Counted from the stretch's first letter, positions 34,689 through 45,312 are shown. The stretch: DNA of 64,000 bases from Pseudomonas sp. TH43 (GCF_016650635.1 NZ_JAEKFI010000001.1:248001-312000), one strand, 5' to 3'. The notes: generated from the letters alone by a model not told the origin. A program made the numbers and translations.

Positions 34689-37640
34689 ATGGACGTACGC
34701 ATCAAGCCGATTTCGGTCGGTACCCTGCTGCTTGTGATTTCAACAGCCCAGGCTCAGGCGCAATACCTGGAGTCCGGTAAACCCGGTGATCCCGCCAGTT
34801 GGCGCAGCGCCGAATACCTGCGTGACTGGGGCCTGAATCGCATGCAGGCCGATCAAGCCTATGCCGCCGGCATCACCGGCAAAGGGGTGAAAATCGGCGC
34901 GCTGGACTCCGGTTTCGACTCAGCCCATCCCGAGTTCGTCACCGAGCGTTATCACCCGGTGCTGGCCAACGGCAGTTACGTCGATGGCTCGCTGTTCAAC
35001 GTCGATGGCACGCTCAACCCCAACAACGACTCCCACGGTACCCACGTGGTCGGCACCATGGGCGCCTCGCGTGATGGCAGCGGCATGCACGGCGTGGCGT
35101 ACAACGCGCAGATCTACGTCGGCAACACCAACAACAACGACAGTTTTCTGTTCGGCCCCAATCCCGATCCGCGCTACTTCAAAGCGGTGTACGACGCGCT
35201 GGCCGATGCCGGCGTGCGCGCGATCAACAACAGTTGGGGCAGCCAGCCACCGGATGTCAGCTATCGAACACTCGCCGATCTCCAAGCTGCCTACGCGCAG
35301 CATTTCAACAAGGGCACCTGGCTCGACGCCGCTGCCGATGTTTCGCGTCGCGGGGTGATCAACGTCTTCAGTGCCGGCAACAGCGGTTACCCGAACGCTA
35401 GCGTGCGCTCGGCGCTGCCGTACTTTCAGCCGGATCTCGAAGGCCACTGGCTGGCCGTGTCGGGGCTCGATCAAAGCAACCAGCAGAAGTACAACCAATG
35501 CGGCATCGCCAAGTATTGGTGCATCACCACACCTGGCGCGAAGATCGACAGCACCATTCCCGGCGGTGGTTACGCGATCAAATCCGGTACCTCGATGTCG
35601 GCACCGCACGCGACCGGCGCACTGGCGCTGGTGATGGAACGCTACCCGTACATGAACAATCAGCAGGCGCTGGAAACCCTGTTGACCACCGCCACACAAC
35701 TCGACGGTTCGGTGACGGATGCGCCGACGGAGCGAGTCGGCTGGGGCGTGGCCAATCTGAGCCGGGCGATGCGCGGGCCGGGGCAATTGCTCGGCGCGTT
35801 TGACGCCAATCTGGGCACAGGGCAGGCCGATGTCTGGAGCAATGACATCTCCGACAAGGCGCTGATCCAGCGCCGGAACGAAGACCTCGCCGAACACAGC
35901 GCCTGGCAGCAAACCCTACAGGACAAAGGCTGGCAGAACGGTGTTGCGGCTGGCGCCAGTCAGCAAGATCAAACCGATTACGCGGTCGGGATGGCCCGAG
36001 ATGCAGCAGCGGCGGGGCGGATGTATCAAGGCAGCCTGATCAAATCCGGTGCCGGACACTTGATACTGACCGGAGAAAACACCTATCGCGGCCCGACCAC
36101 CATCAACGGCGGCTTGCTCACGGTCAACGGTTCGCTGGCCTCACCAGTCACCGTCAACGATAGCGGTACCCTTGGCGGTTCCGGACACATTGCCGCGCTG
36201 ACCGCCAACAGCGGCGGCCGCGTGGCACCGGGCAACTCCATCGGCACGTTGAATGTGGCCGGCGATGTCACTTTCGCGCCGGGCTCGACTTACGCCGTGG
36301 AATTGTCGCCCACCAGCAGCGACCGCATTGTCGCCGGCGGTAGCGCCACCATCAGCGGTGCAACCGTCAGTCTGTCGCTGGAAAACAGCCCGACCCTGCT
36401 CAGCGCGCCTCAAACGCAAAGTCTGCTCGGTCACCAATACGACATTCTGCAAGCGGCCGGAGGTATTCAAGGCCGGTTTGGCGCGGTGCTGCCGAGTTAT
36501 CTGTTCATCGGCGGCAGCCTCGACTACGCCGCCAACGGCATTCAGCTCAACATCGAACGCAATGCGACAACGTTCGCCAGCGTCGGCCAAACGCCGAATC
36601 AACGCTCGGTGGCCGCAGCGGTTGAAGGCTTGGGCGCCGGCAATTCGGTTTACGAAAGTCTGTTGCTGTCGGCGAACGTGGCTTCTGCGCAACAAGCTTT
36701 TGAGCAACTGAGCGGTGAGATTTATCCGGCGCTGGGTTCGGTGCTGATCAACGACAGCCGCCAATTGCGCGATGCCGTGGGCGAGCGTTTGCACGATGCC
36801 TCCGCGGCGCAAAGCAACGGCTGGGTCAAAGCACTCGGCGCCTGGGGCACGACCGATTCGAGTCATGATACGGCCGGTTACAGCACCTCGATTGGTGGCC
36901 TGTTGGCCGGTGTTGACGGTGCGCTGGACGAGCAGACGCGCATCGGTCTGGTCACCGGTTACAGCGACAGTTCGCTGAGCATGGGCTCGGGCACGCATTC
37001 CTCGGCCAAGGTCGACAGCTATCACCTCGGCGCCTACGCCGGTCATGAAATCGGCGCTTGGCGCTTGAGCACCGGCGCGACTTACAGCTGGCACCGCGCC
37101 GATGTGAAACGCGATTTGCAGTACGGCGAGGTCAGTGCCAAGCAGAAAGCCAAGGTCGATGCGACCACAACTCAAGTGTTTGGTGAAGCGGCCTATCGAC
37201 TGCATTTACAACCGCTCGCACTGGAACCGTTCGCCAATCTGGCCTACGTGCACCTCGACACTGAAGGTTTCACCGAGAAGGGCGATGCTGCCGCACTGAA
37301 AAGCTCAGGCGATCAGCGCGACGCCGTACTGAGCACTCTGGGTGTGCGGGCGATCAAGACTTTCAACCTGTCGACGCAACAATCACTGGATGTGAGCGGC
37401 CACCTCGGCTGGCAGCACAGCCTCAGCGACATTGACTCCGAACAGCACCTGCGTTTTGCCAGCGGCGGTACGCCATACAGCGTTGAGAGTTCGCCACTGG
37501 TGCGCGATGCCGCGTTGGTCGGTGTGCAGGCGAGCCTGGCGCTGAGCAAGGATGTACGGGTGAACCTCGATTACAACGGACAACTGGCCAATCGCGAGAA
37601 AAGCCATGGCGTCGGGCTGAGCCTGAACTGGCAGTTCTGA
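34689..37640 (+). CDS. pspA: Subtilisin-type (S8) autotransporter serine protease 1
   Basis: This 983-aa autotransporter has a signal peptide ending near AQAQ, then an S8 protease domain with Asp73 (GALDSGFD), His116 (DSHGTHV) and Ser302 (SGTSMSAPH). A passenger beta-helix segment with the autotransporter repeat ([31 protein letters not shown]) lies at about 450-560. The C-terminal beta-barrel of about 280 residues ends in LNWQF with a terminal Phe. It is exported by the type V route, independent of AprDEF. ATG 34689 is preferred over GTG 34680 for ribosome-binding spacing. The name follows the pspA/pspB genes of polyurethanase loci and is assigned by position. Confidence 0.92.
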   Translation: MDVRIKPISVGTLLLVISTAQAQAQYLESGKPGDPASWRSAEYLRDWGLNRMQADQAYAAGITGKGVKIGALDSGFDSAHPEFVTERYHPVLANGSYVDGSLFNVDGTLNPNNDSHGTHVVGTMGASRDGSGMHGVAYNAQIYVGNTNNNDSFLFGPNPDPRYFKAVYDALADAGVRAINNSWGSQPPDVSYRTLADLQAAYAQHFNKGTWLDAAADVSRRGVINVFSAGNSGYPNASVRSALPYFQPDLEGHWLAVSGLDQSNQQKYNQCGIAKYWCITTPGAKIDSTIPGGGYAIKSGTSMSAPHATGALALVMERYPYMNNQQALETLLTTATQLDGSVTDAPTERVGWGVANLSRAMRGPGQLLGAFDANLGTGQADVWSNDISDKALIQRRNEDLAEHSAWQQTLQDKGWQNGVAAGASQQDQTDYAVGMARDAAAAGRMYQGSLIKSGAGHLILTGENTYRGPTTINGGLLTVNGSLASPVTVNDSGTLGGSGHIAALTANSGGRVAPGNSIGTLNVAGDVTFAPGSTYAVELSPTSSDRIVAGGSATISGATVSLSLENSPTLLSAPQTQSLLGHQYDILQAAGGIQGRFGAVLPSYLFIGGSLDYAANGIQLNIERNATTFASVGQTPNQRSVAAAVEGLGAGNSVYESLLLSANVASAQQAFEQLSGEIYPALGSVLINDSRQLRDAVGERLHDASAAQSNGWVKALGAWGTTDSSHDTAGYSTSIGGLLAGVDGALDEQTRIGLVTGYSDSSLSMGSGTHSSAKVDSYHLGAYAGHEIGAWRLSTGATYSWHRADVKRDLQYGEVSAKQKAKVDATTTQVFGEAAYRLHLQPLALEPFANLAYVHLDTEGFTEKGDAAALKSSGDQRDAVLSTLGVRAIKTFNLSTQQSLDVSGHLGWQHSLSDIDSEQHLRFASGGTPYSVESSPLVRDAALVGVQASLALSKDVRVNLDYNGQLANREKSHGVGLSLNWQF

Positions 37641-37666
37641 ACCACGGATTCACGGCTGCTCACATA

Positions 37667-37791
37667 CCTGTGGTGAGGGGATTTATCCCCGTCCGGCTGC
37701 GCAGCAGACGCAAACCCAGACGACTTGGTTTGTCTGAAAGATTACTGAGGCCGCTTCGCGACCCAACGGGGATAAATCCCCTCGCCACAGG
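37667..37791. repeat. Paired REP element (CCTGTGGTGAGGGGAT family)
   Basis: CCTGTGGTGAGGGGATTTAT at 37667 is inverted near 37772-37791. It is a second copy of the element at 34505-34631 and lies between the two autotransporter genes. Confidence 0.85.
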
Positions 37792-37851
37792 TAAGCGTAA
37801 CGGTTTGAGAGAGACGGATTTTTTCGCAACATCACTAAGGAAGGTCGCTGG

Positions 37852-40800
37852 ATGAATAACAATAAAACCCCCGCGCAAACGGGTGGCCGTTTTGCCCTGA
37901 AAACCCTCACGCTCGCCGTGCTCTGTGCCATCGGCACAGTCCATGCCGCGCCCTACGTGGAGAGCGGTCGCACGGGCGATCCGTCGAGTTGGCGCAGTGC
38001 CGAGTTTCAGGCCGATTGGGGCCTGGGCGCCATCGGTGCCGATTACGCATACGCCGCCGGCTACACCGGTAAAGGCGTAAAACTCGGAATCTTCGACCAA
38101 CCGGTCTACGCCGCGCATCCAGAGTTCTCGGGCAGCAATAAAGTCATCACCCTGGTCACCAGCGGCATTCGTGAATACACCGACCCGTATATCCCGGTGA
38201 AGGCCGGCGATGCGTTCCGTTATGACGGTTCGCCCTCGGTCGGCTCCGACGGCAAACTCGGCGCGCACGGCACCCACGTTGGCGGTATCGCAGCCGGCAG
38301 TCGTGACGGCGGGCCGATGCATGGCGTGGCTTTCGGCGCGCAGATCATCAGCGCCGACAACGGTGATCCGGGCCCGGAAGACGGTATCGTCCGCGGCAAC
38401 GACGGCGCGGTGTACAAGGCCGGTTGGGATGCACTGATCGCCAGCGGCGCACGGATCATCAACAACAGCTGGGGCATCGGCATCACCGACCGTTTCGACC
38501 TCGGCGGCCGCAACCCGGCGTACCCGCACTTCACCGTCAACGACGCGCAATTGCAGTTTAACGAAATCCGCACACTGCTCGGCACCAAGCCAGGCGGCGC
38601 CTATGACGGCGCGATTGCCGCTGCGCGCAGTGGCATCGTGACGATTTTCGCTGCGGGCAACGACTACAACCTCAACAACCCGGACGCCATCGCCGGTCTC
38701 GGCTATTTCGTCCCGGACATCGCGCCGAACTGGATCACCGTTGCCGCACTGCAGCAGAACCCGGATCTGACCAGCGCCAATCCGTACATCATCAGCACTT
38801 TCTCGTCGCGTTGCGGCTACACCGCGAGTTTCTGCGTCTCGGCCCCCGGAACGAAAATCTACAGCTCGATCATCGAAGGCACCAACGCCGACAACCTGAC
38901 CACGGGCTACAAAAATTACAACGGCACCTCAATGGCGGCGCCGCACGTGGCCGGCTCAATGGCCGTGCTGATGGAGCGCTTCCCATACATGACCGGCGAT
39001 CAAGTCGCCACGGTCTTGCGTACGACCGCCACCGACCTCGGCGCGCCGGGCATCGACGCGTTGTACGGCTGGGGCATGATCAACCTGCGCAAAGGCATCG
39101 ACGGGCCGGCGATGTTCGTCACCGAGAAGGACATACCTGAAGAGTTCCGCATCGACGGTGCCTACGGTTCCGGCCAGTTCGTCGCGGACTTGCCGGGCAT
39201 CGGCGCGATCATCGATCAGGGCAAACCGACCGAACGCGTGTGCAACGACATCACCTGCGGCCTCGACACCTGGCGCAACGACATTTCCGGCCATGGCGGC
39301 TTGACCAAGCAGGGCATCGGTACCTTGGTGATGACCGGTAATAACTCCTACAGCGGTCCGACGCTGGTCAATCAGGGCCGTTTGGCCATCAACGGTTCGC
39401 TGGCGTCAGCGGTGACGGTCAATGACAGCGGCATCCTTGGCGGTAACGGCCGCATCGGCGCACTGTCGGTGAAAAACGGCGGTACCGTGGCGCCGGGCAA
39501 TTCCATCGGCACCCTGAATGTCGCAGGCGACGTGACCTTCGAGCCGGGTTCGACCTACGCGGTCGAAGTCTCGCCGACGTCCAGCGACAAGATTGTTGCC
39601 GGTGGCAAGGCGGTGATCGACGGAGCCACGGTGAGCCTGTCGCTGGAAAACAGCCCAACGCTATTGACCACCACCGAGGTAAAAAGCCTGCTTGGCACGC
39701 AGTTCAACATCCTCCAGGCGGCGGGCGGCATTCAAGGGCAATTCGGTCAGGTACTGCCCGACTATGCGTTCCTCGGCGGCACCCTGGCGTATTCGGTGAG
39801 TGGTGTGCAACTAGATGTCGGGCGTAATGGCGCCTCGTTTGCCAGCGTTGGCCTGACGCCGAATCAGCGTGCCGTCGGTGCAGCCGCAGAGCGTCTGGGC
39901 GCAGGCAATGCGCTGTTCGAGACGCTGCTGCTGTCACCCAACGCCGCCTCCGCGCAACAGGCGTTCCAGCAACTGTCCGGCGAGATTCACCCGGCCATTG
40001 GCACGCTGTTGATCAACGACAGCCGTTACCTGCGCGAGGCCGTCGGCGAACGTCTGCGTGAGCGCGATCTGTTCAACGCCAATGCCCCGACTGACGATCG
40101 CAGCAACGCCTGGGTCAAGGTGCTTGGTTCGTGGGGCACCAGCGATGGCGGCAACAAAAATGCCGATTCCACCAGCTCCATCGGTGGATTGCTGGCCGGT
40201 GTCGATGGCTTGATTGCTGAAGATACGCGCCTCGGTTTCGTTACAGGTTATAGCGACAGTTCATTGAGCATGGGCAGTGGCACGCATTCGTCGGCGTCGG
40301 TCGACAGCTACCACTTGGGTGCGTACCTGGGTCATCAAATCGAAGCACTGCGTCTGACCGTGGGTGGCGCTTACAGCTGGCACCGCATTGATGCAAAACG
40401 TGACCTGCAATTCGGCGACGTCAGCGGCAAACAGAAAACCAAACGCGATGCGACCACAGCGCAATTGTTCACCGAAGCGGCTTATGATCTGGGCTTGCAA
40501 CCGATGAACCTGGAACCGTTCGCCAATCTGTCTTACGTTCACCTCAACACCGACAGTTTCACCGAGAAGGGTGATGCTGCTGCATTGAAGGGCGGTGAGG
40601 ACAATCGTGACGTGGTGCTGTCGACGCTTGGTGTGCGTGCCAAGCGCACGTTTGCCCTGTCGGACAAGCATCAGCTGGAACTCGGCGCAAGCCTGGGCTG
40701 GCAGCACAACCTGAGCAGCGTCGATGCTGACAGTCATCTGGCCTTTGCCAATGGCAACAGCGCGTTCAATGTGCAGAGTGTGTCGATGGATCGCGATGCC

Positions 40801-40929
40801 GCTGTGGTCGGTGTACGCGCAGGTCTGGCGCTCAACCGCGATGTGCGGGTGAACCTGGATTACAACGGCCTGATCGGCTCGAACGAGAAGGACCACGGTG
40901 TGGGTCTGACCCTCGATTGGCAGTTCTAA
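37852..40929 (+). CDS. pspB: Subtilisin-type (S8) autotransporter serine protease 2
   Basis: This 1025-aa autotransporter is paralogous to the preceding gene. The extended signal region ends at VHAAPYVESG. The S8 triad is Asp82 (GIFDQPV), His139 (GAHGTHV) and Ser360 (NGTSMAAPH). The passenger repeat ([31 protein letters not shown]) and a barrel ending LDWQF follow. The residues after the Asp are QP instead of the usual Thr/Ser-Gly, so activity needs confirming, though the triad itself is complete. AAGGAAGG lies about 9 nt before the ATG. The barrel and passenger halves are much more alike between the two than the protease loops. Confidence 0.92.
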   Translation: MNNNKTPAQTGGRFALKTLTLAVLCAIGTVHAAPYVESGRTGDPSSWRSAEFQADWGLGAIGADYAYAAGYTGKGVKLGIFDQPVYAAHPEFSGSNKVITLVTSGIREYTDPYIPVKAGDAFRYDGSPSVGSDGKLGAHGTHVGGIAAGSRDGGPMHGVAFGAQIISADNGDPGPEDGIVRGNDGAVYKAGWDALIASGARIINNSWGIGITDRFDLGGRNPAYPHFTVNDAQLQFNEIRTLLGTKPGGAYDGAIAAARSGIVTIFAAGNDYNLNNPDAIAGLGYFVPDIAPNWITVAALQQNPDLTSANPYIISTFSSRCGYTASFCVSAPGTKIYSSIIEGTNADNLTTGYKNYNGTSMAAPHVAGSMAVLMERFPYMTGDQVATVLRTTATDLGAPGIDALYGWGMINLRKGIDGPAMFVTEKDIPEEFRIDGAYGSGQFVADLPGIGAIIDQGKPTERVCNDITCGLDTWRNDISGHGGLTKQGIGTLVMTGNNSYSGPTLVNQGRLAINGSLASAVTVNDSGILGGNGRIGALSVKNGGTVAPGNSIGTLNVAGDVTFEPGSTYAVEVSPTSSDKIVAGGKAVIDGATVSLSLENSPTLLTTTEVKSLLGTQFNILQAAGGIQGQFGQVLPDYAFLGGTLAYSVSGVQLDVGRNGASFASVGLTPNQRAVGAAAERLGAGNALFETLLLSPNAASAQQAFQQLSGEIHPAIGTLLINDSRYLREAVGERLRERDLFNANAPTDDRSNAWVKVLGSWGTSDGGNKNADSTSSIGGLLAGVDGLIAEDTRLGFVTGYSDSSLSMGSGTHSSASVDSYHLGAYLGHQIEALRLTVGGAYSWHRIDAKRDLQFGDVSGKQKTKRDATTAQLFTEAAYDLGLQPMNLEPFANLSYVHLNTDSFTEKGDAAALKGGEDNRDVVLSTLGVRAKRTFALSDKHQLELGASLGWQHNLSSVDADSHLAFANGNSAFNVQSVSMDRDAAVVGVRAGLALNRDVRVNLDYNGLIGSNEKDHGVGLTLDWQF

Positions 40930-40953
40930 ACAGCACTGGCAGTGCTAAAGCGT

Positions 40954-40985
40954 ACCGGCAGTTCTGCAGAGAACTGCCGGTTTTG
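40954..40985 (+). terminator. Hairpin between the second autotransporter and pueB
   Basis: CCGGCAGTTCT pairs with AGAACTGCCGG around GCAG (11 bp), followed by TTTTG. It ends just before the pueB ribosome binding site, so it may reduce read-through and expose or mask that site. Confidence 0.75.
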
Positions 40986-41004
40986 AAGGAAGAGAGAGCA
41001 CAAC

Positions 41005-42693
41005 ATGGGACTGTTCGATTATAAAAATGCCGATGGCAAAGCGTTGTACAGCGACGCCATCGCACTGACGCTGTATGCCTACACGCCGACCGGCCAGGCA
41101 TTGCCGGCCACCGGCTGGAAACCCGTCGCGGCAACAGCGCTGGGCTATCAGGGCAAAGTCGGCGCGCAGGGCACGTTCTTCGGCGAGAAAGACGGCTTCA
41201 CCAGCGCCGAAGCCGAAGTGCTCGGCAAATATGATGCTGCCGGCAAGTTGATCGGTATCGGGGTTGCCTTTCGCGGCACCGGCGGGTTGGGTTTCAGCGA
41301 CACCTTCGGCGACTTGAAAAACAACCTGCTGGCCGCCATCGGGCCGTCGGATTACGCGAGCAACTACGCCAAAAACGCTTTCGACAACCTGCTCAAGTCT
41401 GTCGCGGCATTTGCCATCGCCAACGGTATCGCCGCCAAAGACGTGCTGATCAGCGGCCACAGCCTCGGCGGGCTAGGGGTCAACAGCGTCGCCGAGTTGA
41501 GTGGCAGCAACTGGGGCGGGTTCTTCAAGGACGCCAACTACATCGCCTTCGCATCGCCGACCCAGAGCAGCACCGGCAGCAACGTGTTGAACATCGGCTA
41601 CGAGAACGATCCGGTTTTCCGTGTGCTTGACGGCACCACGTTCAGCACGGCATCGATGGGCAAACACGATAAGCCGCATGAGTCGACCACCGACAACATC
41701 GTCAACTTCAACGACCATTACGCGTCCACCGCGCAGAACCTGGTGCCGTTCAGCATCATCAATCCGCTGAGCTGGTCGGCGCATGGATCGCTCGGGTATG
41801 CCGATGGCTTGAATCGGGTCATCGACTCGAAGTTCTACAACTTCACCAGCAAGGACTCGACGATCATCGTCTCCAACCTGGAAGAGGCATCGCGGGGTAA
41901 AACCTGGGTCGAAGACCTCGGCCGCAGCGGCGAACCGCACACCGGCAGCACCTTCATTATCGGCACCGACAGCAACGACTGGCTCAAGGGCGGGGCGGGT
42001 AACGACTTCCTTGAAGGGCGCGGCGGCGATGACCGTTTCCGTGATGACGGTGGTTTCAACATTCTGCTCGGCGGCCAGGGCCATAACACTTTCGAACTGC
42101 AGAAACCGTTGCAAAACTTCAGCTTCGCCAACGACGGTGACGGCACCTTGTATGTGCGTGACGCCTACGGCGGCATCAGCATGACCCGCGACATTGGCGC
42201 GCTGGTGAGCAAGGAATCAGGTTCGTGGTGGAGCAGCAAGGAGATCACCTGGAACGTCACCGCCAAAGGCCTGGCCAATGGCGACGAACTGACCCAGTAC
42301 AGCCACTCACTCAGTGGTGACGCCTACGGCAACGCGCTGCACGCGACGGCCGACGGTGACTGGCTGTTTGGTCTGGGGGGCGATGACCAACTGATCAGCG
42401 ACAAGGGCCATGTGACCTTCGTCGGTGGCGCCGGCAACGACGTGATGACGGCAGTGGGTGGCAACAACACCTTCCTGTTCAGCGGCGCGTTCGGCTTCGA
42501 TGCCATCAACGGCTATCAGGGCAGCGACAAACTGGTGTTCATGGGCGTCGAAGGCGCGGGGCAGGGCTACGACTACAAGCAACATGCGTCGCAGGCCGGC
42601 AACGACACCGTGCTGAAGATTGGCGAGTATGCCGTGACCCTGGTCGGGGTTGGCGTGACTAACCTGTCGGATTCAAGTTTCGTCTTCGCCTAG
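41005..42693 (+). CDS. pueB: Family I.3 lipase / polyurethanase PueB-like, lid 1 missing
   Basis: This is a secreted RTX lipase of 562 aa without signal peptide. The triad corresponds to Ser153 (GHSLGG), Asp202 (YENDPVF) and His260. RTX repeats (GGAGNDFLEGRGGDDRF and GGDDQLIS, GGAGNDVM) and a hydrophobic C-terminal secretion end follow. Compared with the 617-aa paralogue downstream, about 49 residues are missing after TLYAY, exactly the region forming lid 1 in family I.3 lipases. Length fits PueB of P. protegens and P. chlororaphis, which hydrolyses esters and polyester polyurethane. AGGAAGAG lies before ATG 41005. It is likely exported by AprDEF. Confidence 0.9.
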   Translation: MGLFDYKNADGKALYSDAIALTLYAYTPTGQALPATGWKPVAATALGYQGKVGAQGTFFGEKDGFTSAEAEVLGKYDAAGKLIGIGVAFRGTGGLGFSDTFGDLKNNLLAAIGPSDYASNYAKNAFDNLLKSVAAFAIANGIAAKDVLISGHSLGGLGVNSVAELSGSNWGGFFKDANYIAFASPTQSSTGSNVLNIGYENDPVFRVLDGTTFSTASMGKHDKPHESTTDNIVNFNDHYASTAQNLVPFSIINPLSWSAHGSLGYADGLNRVIDSKFYNFTSKDSTIIVSNLEEASRGKTWVEDLGRSGEPHTGSTFIIGTDSNDWLKGGAGNDFLEGRGGDDRFRDDGGFNILLGGQGHNTFELQKPLQNFSFANDGDGTLYVRDAYGGISMTRDIGALVSKESGSWWSSKEITWNVTAKGLANGDELTQYSHSLSGDAYGNALHATADGDWLFGLGGDDQLISDKGHVTFVGGAGNDVMTAVGGNNTFLFSGAFGFDAINGYQGSDKLVFMGVEGAGQGYDYKQHASQAGNDTVLKIGEYAVTLVGVGVTNLSDSSFVFA

Positions 42694-42699
42694 ATCCAA

Positions 42700-42788
42700 T
42701 GTGGGAGCGAGCCTGCTCGCGAAGAGGGCATGTCAGTCAGCATTTTAGTAGCTGACACACCGCTTTCGCGAGCAGGCTTGCTCCCACA
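42700..42788. repeat. REP pair between pueB and pueA (TGTGGGAGC family)
   Basis: TGTGGGAGCGAGCCTGCTCG is inverted at 42765-42788 as a near-perfect CGAGCAGGCTTGCTCCCACA. This is the classic fluorescens-group REP type. A related larger copy lies at 57714-57816. Confidence 0.9.
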
Positions 42789-42890
42789 GTTAAAAGCAGC
42801 AAGTAGTTTTGAAATGCTCCGGGGCGTCCCCGTGGGGCGCCCTGGCTGTGAGCTATCTCTGACAATTCCAACAAAAGAGAGGCAATAGCA

Positions 42891-44744
42891 ATGGGTGTGT
42901 ATGACTACAAAAACTTCACTACAGCTGATTCCAAGGCACTGTTCAGTGATGCCATGGCAATCACGCTGTACTCCTACCACAACCTCGATAACGGCTTTGC
43001 CGCCGGTTATCAGCACAATGGTTTCGGCATTGGCCTGCCCGCGACACTGGTCACGGCCTTGCTGGGCGGCACCGACTCCCAGGGCGTCATCCCCGGCATT
43101 CCGTGGAACCCCGATTCGGAAAAACTCGCGCTCGACGCTGTAAAAAAGGCCGGTTGGACACCCATCACCGCCTCGCAACTGGGCTATGACGGCAAGACTG
43201 ACGCGCGCGGAACCTTCTTTGGCGAGAAGGCCGGTTACACCACGGCTCAGGTCGAGATTCTCGGCAAGTACGACGCCCAGGGCCACCTCACGGAAATCGG
43301 CATTGCCTTTCGCGGCACCAGCGGCCCGCGTGAGAACCTGATCCTCGATTCCATCGGCGACGTGATCAATGACTTGCTCGCCGCGTTCGGCCCCAAGGAT
43401 TACGCGAAGAACTACGTCGGCGAAGCGTTCGGCAATCTGCTCAATGACGTGGTCGCGTTCGCCAAGGCCAACGGCCTGACCGGCAAGGACGTCCTCGTCA
43501 GCGGCCACAGCCTCGGCGGCCTTGCAGTCAATAGCATGGCGGATTTGAGCGGCGGCAAATGGGGCGGTTTCTTTGCCGATTCCAACTACATTGCCTACGC
43601 CTCACCGACCCAGAGCAGCACCGACAAAGTGCTCAACGTCGGCTATGAGAACGATCCGGTGTTCCGCGCCCTCGACGGCTCGACCTTCACTGGCGCGTCG
43701 GTTGGCGTGCACGACGCGCCGCATGCGTCGACCACCGACAACATCGTCAGTTTCAACGATCACTACGCATCGACCGCGTGGAATCTGCTGCCATATTCGA
43801 TCCTCAATATCCCGACATGGATTTCGCATTTGCCGACCGCTTACGGTGACGGCATGAATCGGGTCATCGAATCGAAGTTCTACGACCTCACCAGCCGCGA
43901 TTCGACAATCATCGTGGCCAACCTGTCCGACCCGGCGCGTGCCAACACCTGGGTGCAGGACCTCAACCGCAACGCTGAACCCCACAAGGGCAGCACGTTC
44001 ATCATTGGCAGCGACGGCAACGATCTGATCCAGGGCGGCAGCGGCAACGACTATCTGGAAGGCCGCGCGGGTAACGACACCTTTCGCGACAGTGGCGGCT
44101 ACAACGTCATTCTTGGCGGGCAGGGCAGCAACACCCTCGACTTGCAGCAGTCGGTGAACACGTTCGACTTCGCCAACGACGGTGCCGGCAATCTGTACGT
44201 CCGCGATGGCAAAGGCGGAATCAGCATCACCCGTGACATCGGCAGTATTGTCACCAAGGAGCCGGGCTTCCTCTGGGGCCTGTTCAAGGACGAGGTCACC
44301 CACAGCGTCACGGCCAGCGGCTTGAAGGTGGGCAACAACGTCACCGCCTATGAATCGAGCGTCAAAGGCAGCAGTGGCGCCGACACGCTCAAGGCCCACG
44401 CCAGCGGCGACTGGCTGTTCGGCCTCGATGGCAACGATCATTTGATTGGCGGCACGGGCAACGACGTGTTTGTCGGCGGCGCCGGCAATGACCTGATGGA
44501 ATCCGGCGGGGGAGCCGATACGTTCCTGTTCAACGGCGCGTTCGGGCAGGATCGGGTGGTCGGATTCACCTCCAACGACAAACTGGTGTTCCTTGGCGTG
44601 CAGGGTGTTTTGCCCAACGACGACTTCCGCTCCCACGCCTCGACGGTGGGGCAGGACACGGTGCTGACGTTTGGTCATGACTCGGTGACGTTGGTTGGCG
44701 TTTCGCTCGGTAGCCTGAACGCTGACGGCATCGTCATCGCCTGA
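42891..44744 (+). CDS. pueA: Family I.3 RTX lipase / polyurethanase PueA-like
   Basis: This is a secreted lipase of 617 aa, the same length as the MIS38 lipase and PueA. Its triad falls exactly on Ser207 (GHSLGG), Asp255 (YENDPVF) and His313 (TWISHLP), as numbered in MIS38. The lid 1 region (residues about 46-74) is present. RTX nonapeptides GGSGNDYLEGRAGNDTF and GGTGNDVFVGGAGNDLM and a C-terminal export signal follow. It hydrolyses triacylglycerols and, in relatives, polyester polyurethane. AGAGAGG lies before ATG 42891. It probably uses AprDEF for export. Confidence 0.95.
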   Translation: MGVYDYKNFTTADSKALFSDAMAITLYSYHNLDNGFAAGYQHNGFGIGLPATLVTALLGGTDSQGVIPGIPWNPDSEKLALDAVKKAGWTPITASQLGYDGKTDARGTFFGEKAGYTTAQVEILGKYDAQGHLTEIGIAFRGTSGPRENLILDSIGDVINDLLAAFGPKDYAKNYVGEAFGNLLNDVVAFAKANGLTGKDVLVSGHSLGGLAVNSMADLSGGKWGGFFADSNYIAYASPTQSSTDKVLNVGYENDPVFRALDGSTFTGASVGVHDAPHASTTDNIVSFNDHYASTAWNLLPYSILNIPTWISHLPTAYGDGMNRVIESKFYDLTSRDSTIIVANLSDPARANTWVQDLNRNAEPHKGSTFIIGSDGNDLIQGGSGNDYLEGRAGNDTFRDSGGYNVILGGQGSNTLDLQQSVNTFDFANDGAGNLYVRDGKGGISITRDIGSIVTKEPGFLWGLFKDEVTHSVTASGLKVGNNVTAYESSVKGSSGADTLKAHASGDWLFGLDGNDHLIGGTGNDVFVGGAGNDLMESGGGADTFLFNGAFGQDRVVGFTSNDKLVFLGVQGVLPNDDFRSHASTVGQDTVLTFGHDSVTLVGVSLGSLNADGIVIA

Positions 44745-44768
44745 TAACAAGGTCGTTACACACAACCC

Positions 44769-44798
44769 TGTGGCGAGGGCGCTTGCTCCCTCGCCACA
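44769..44798. repeat. REP-type palindrome (TGTGGCGAGGG family)
   Basis: TGTGGCGAGGGCGC is followed by GCTCCCTCGCCACA, a 30-nt hairpin after pueA. It is the same family as 19444-19473. Confidence 0.82.
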
Positions 44799-44928
44799 AT
44801 CAGTGTCAAAAGTGACTTAACAGCCACTCCCTGACTCAAAGCCCTGCAAAAACAGGAAATGCGGCCTAAAGCGAGCACGTGCCCACACGTTCTACCGCTA
44901 GCCACCATTGATTACAGGAGATTCAAAC

Positions 44929-45303
44929 GTGAAAGGTTTCAAGGGGTATGTCGGGTTTATGGGTTTGGTGCTGTGTTCGGCCAATGCCTGGGCCGACCTG
45001 CCTCAAAGCTCGATTCTGAGCCGCTACGGTATTAGCACCGATCAGTTGCCGGCGCCGGCAAAAACCGACGTGAGCGAACCTGCCGAAGAGAAAAGCCGCT
45101 TTCAGATCCAGCCCGAACAGCCGTTCGTGACCCTGCGCCTGGGTGACGGCAAGCAGCCACAAACCACCGGCAATCTGAGCATCGACCGCATGGCCCAGCA
45201 GGATCTGGAGCGTTGCCAGCGTTTGCAGGGGGAAGTGGTCCGGCGCGGCGGAACCTACATGCCGTGCGACAACAGCCTGCCCGGCATGCCGAACTTCGAG
45301 TAA
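44929..45303 (+). CDS. Small secreted protein after the lipase genes
   Basis: This is a 124-aa protein with a signal peptide cut near ANAWA-DLPQ. The mature part is polar, with two Cys (LERCQRL and MPCDNS) that may form a disulfide. I do not recognise a family. GTG 44929 is preferred because AGGAG lies 8-9 nt upstream; the frame can extend to 44908 without support. It sits at the end of the hydrolase island behind pueA and a REP palindrome, so it probably has its own promoter. A periplasmic role is inferred only from the signal peptide. Confidence 0.75.
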   Translation: MKGFKGYVGFMGLVLCSANAWADLPQSSILSRYGISTDQLPAPAKTDVSEPAEEKSRFQIQPEQPFVTLRLGDGKQPQTTGNLSIDRMAQQDLERCQRLQGEVVRRGGTYMPCDNSLPGMPNFE

Positions 45304-45312
45304 TGATGCCAA

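Noticed and set aside
34505..37791. The two similar palindromic elements around the first autotransporter as ends of a mobile element.
   Set aside because: They are members of a dispersed REP family, no transposase or target-site duplication is visible, and the gene between them fits the conserved locus.
42000..42480. Glycine-rich repeated DNA in the lipase genes as a possible CRISPR or tandem repeat array.
   Set aside because: The repeats encode RTX Ca2+-binding nonapeptides in frame and lack uniform repeat-spacer structure.
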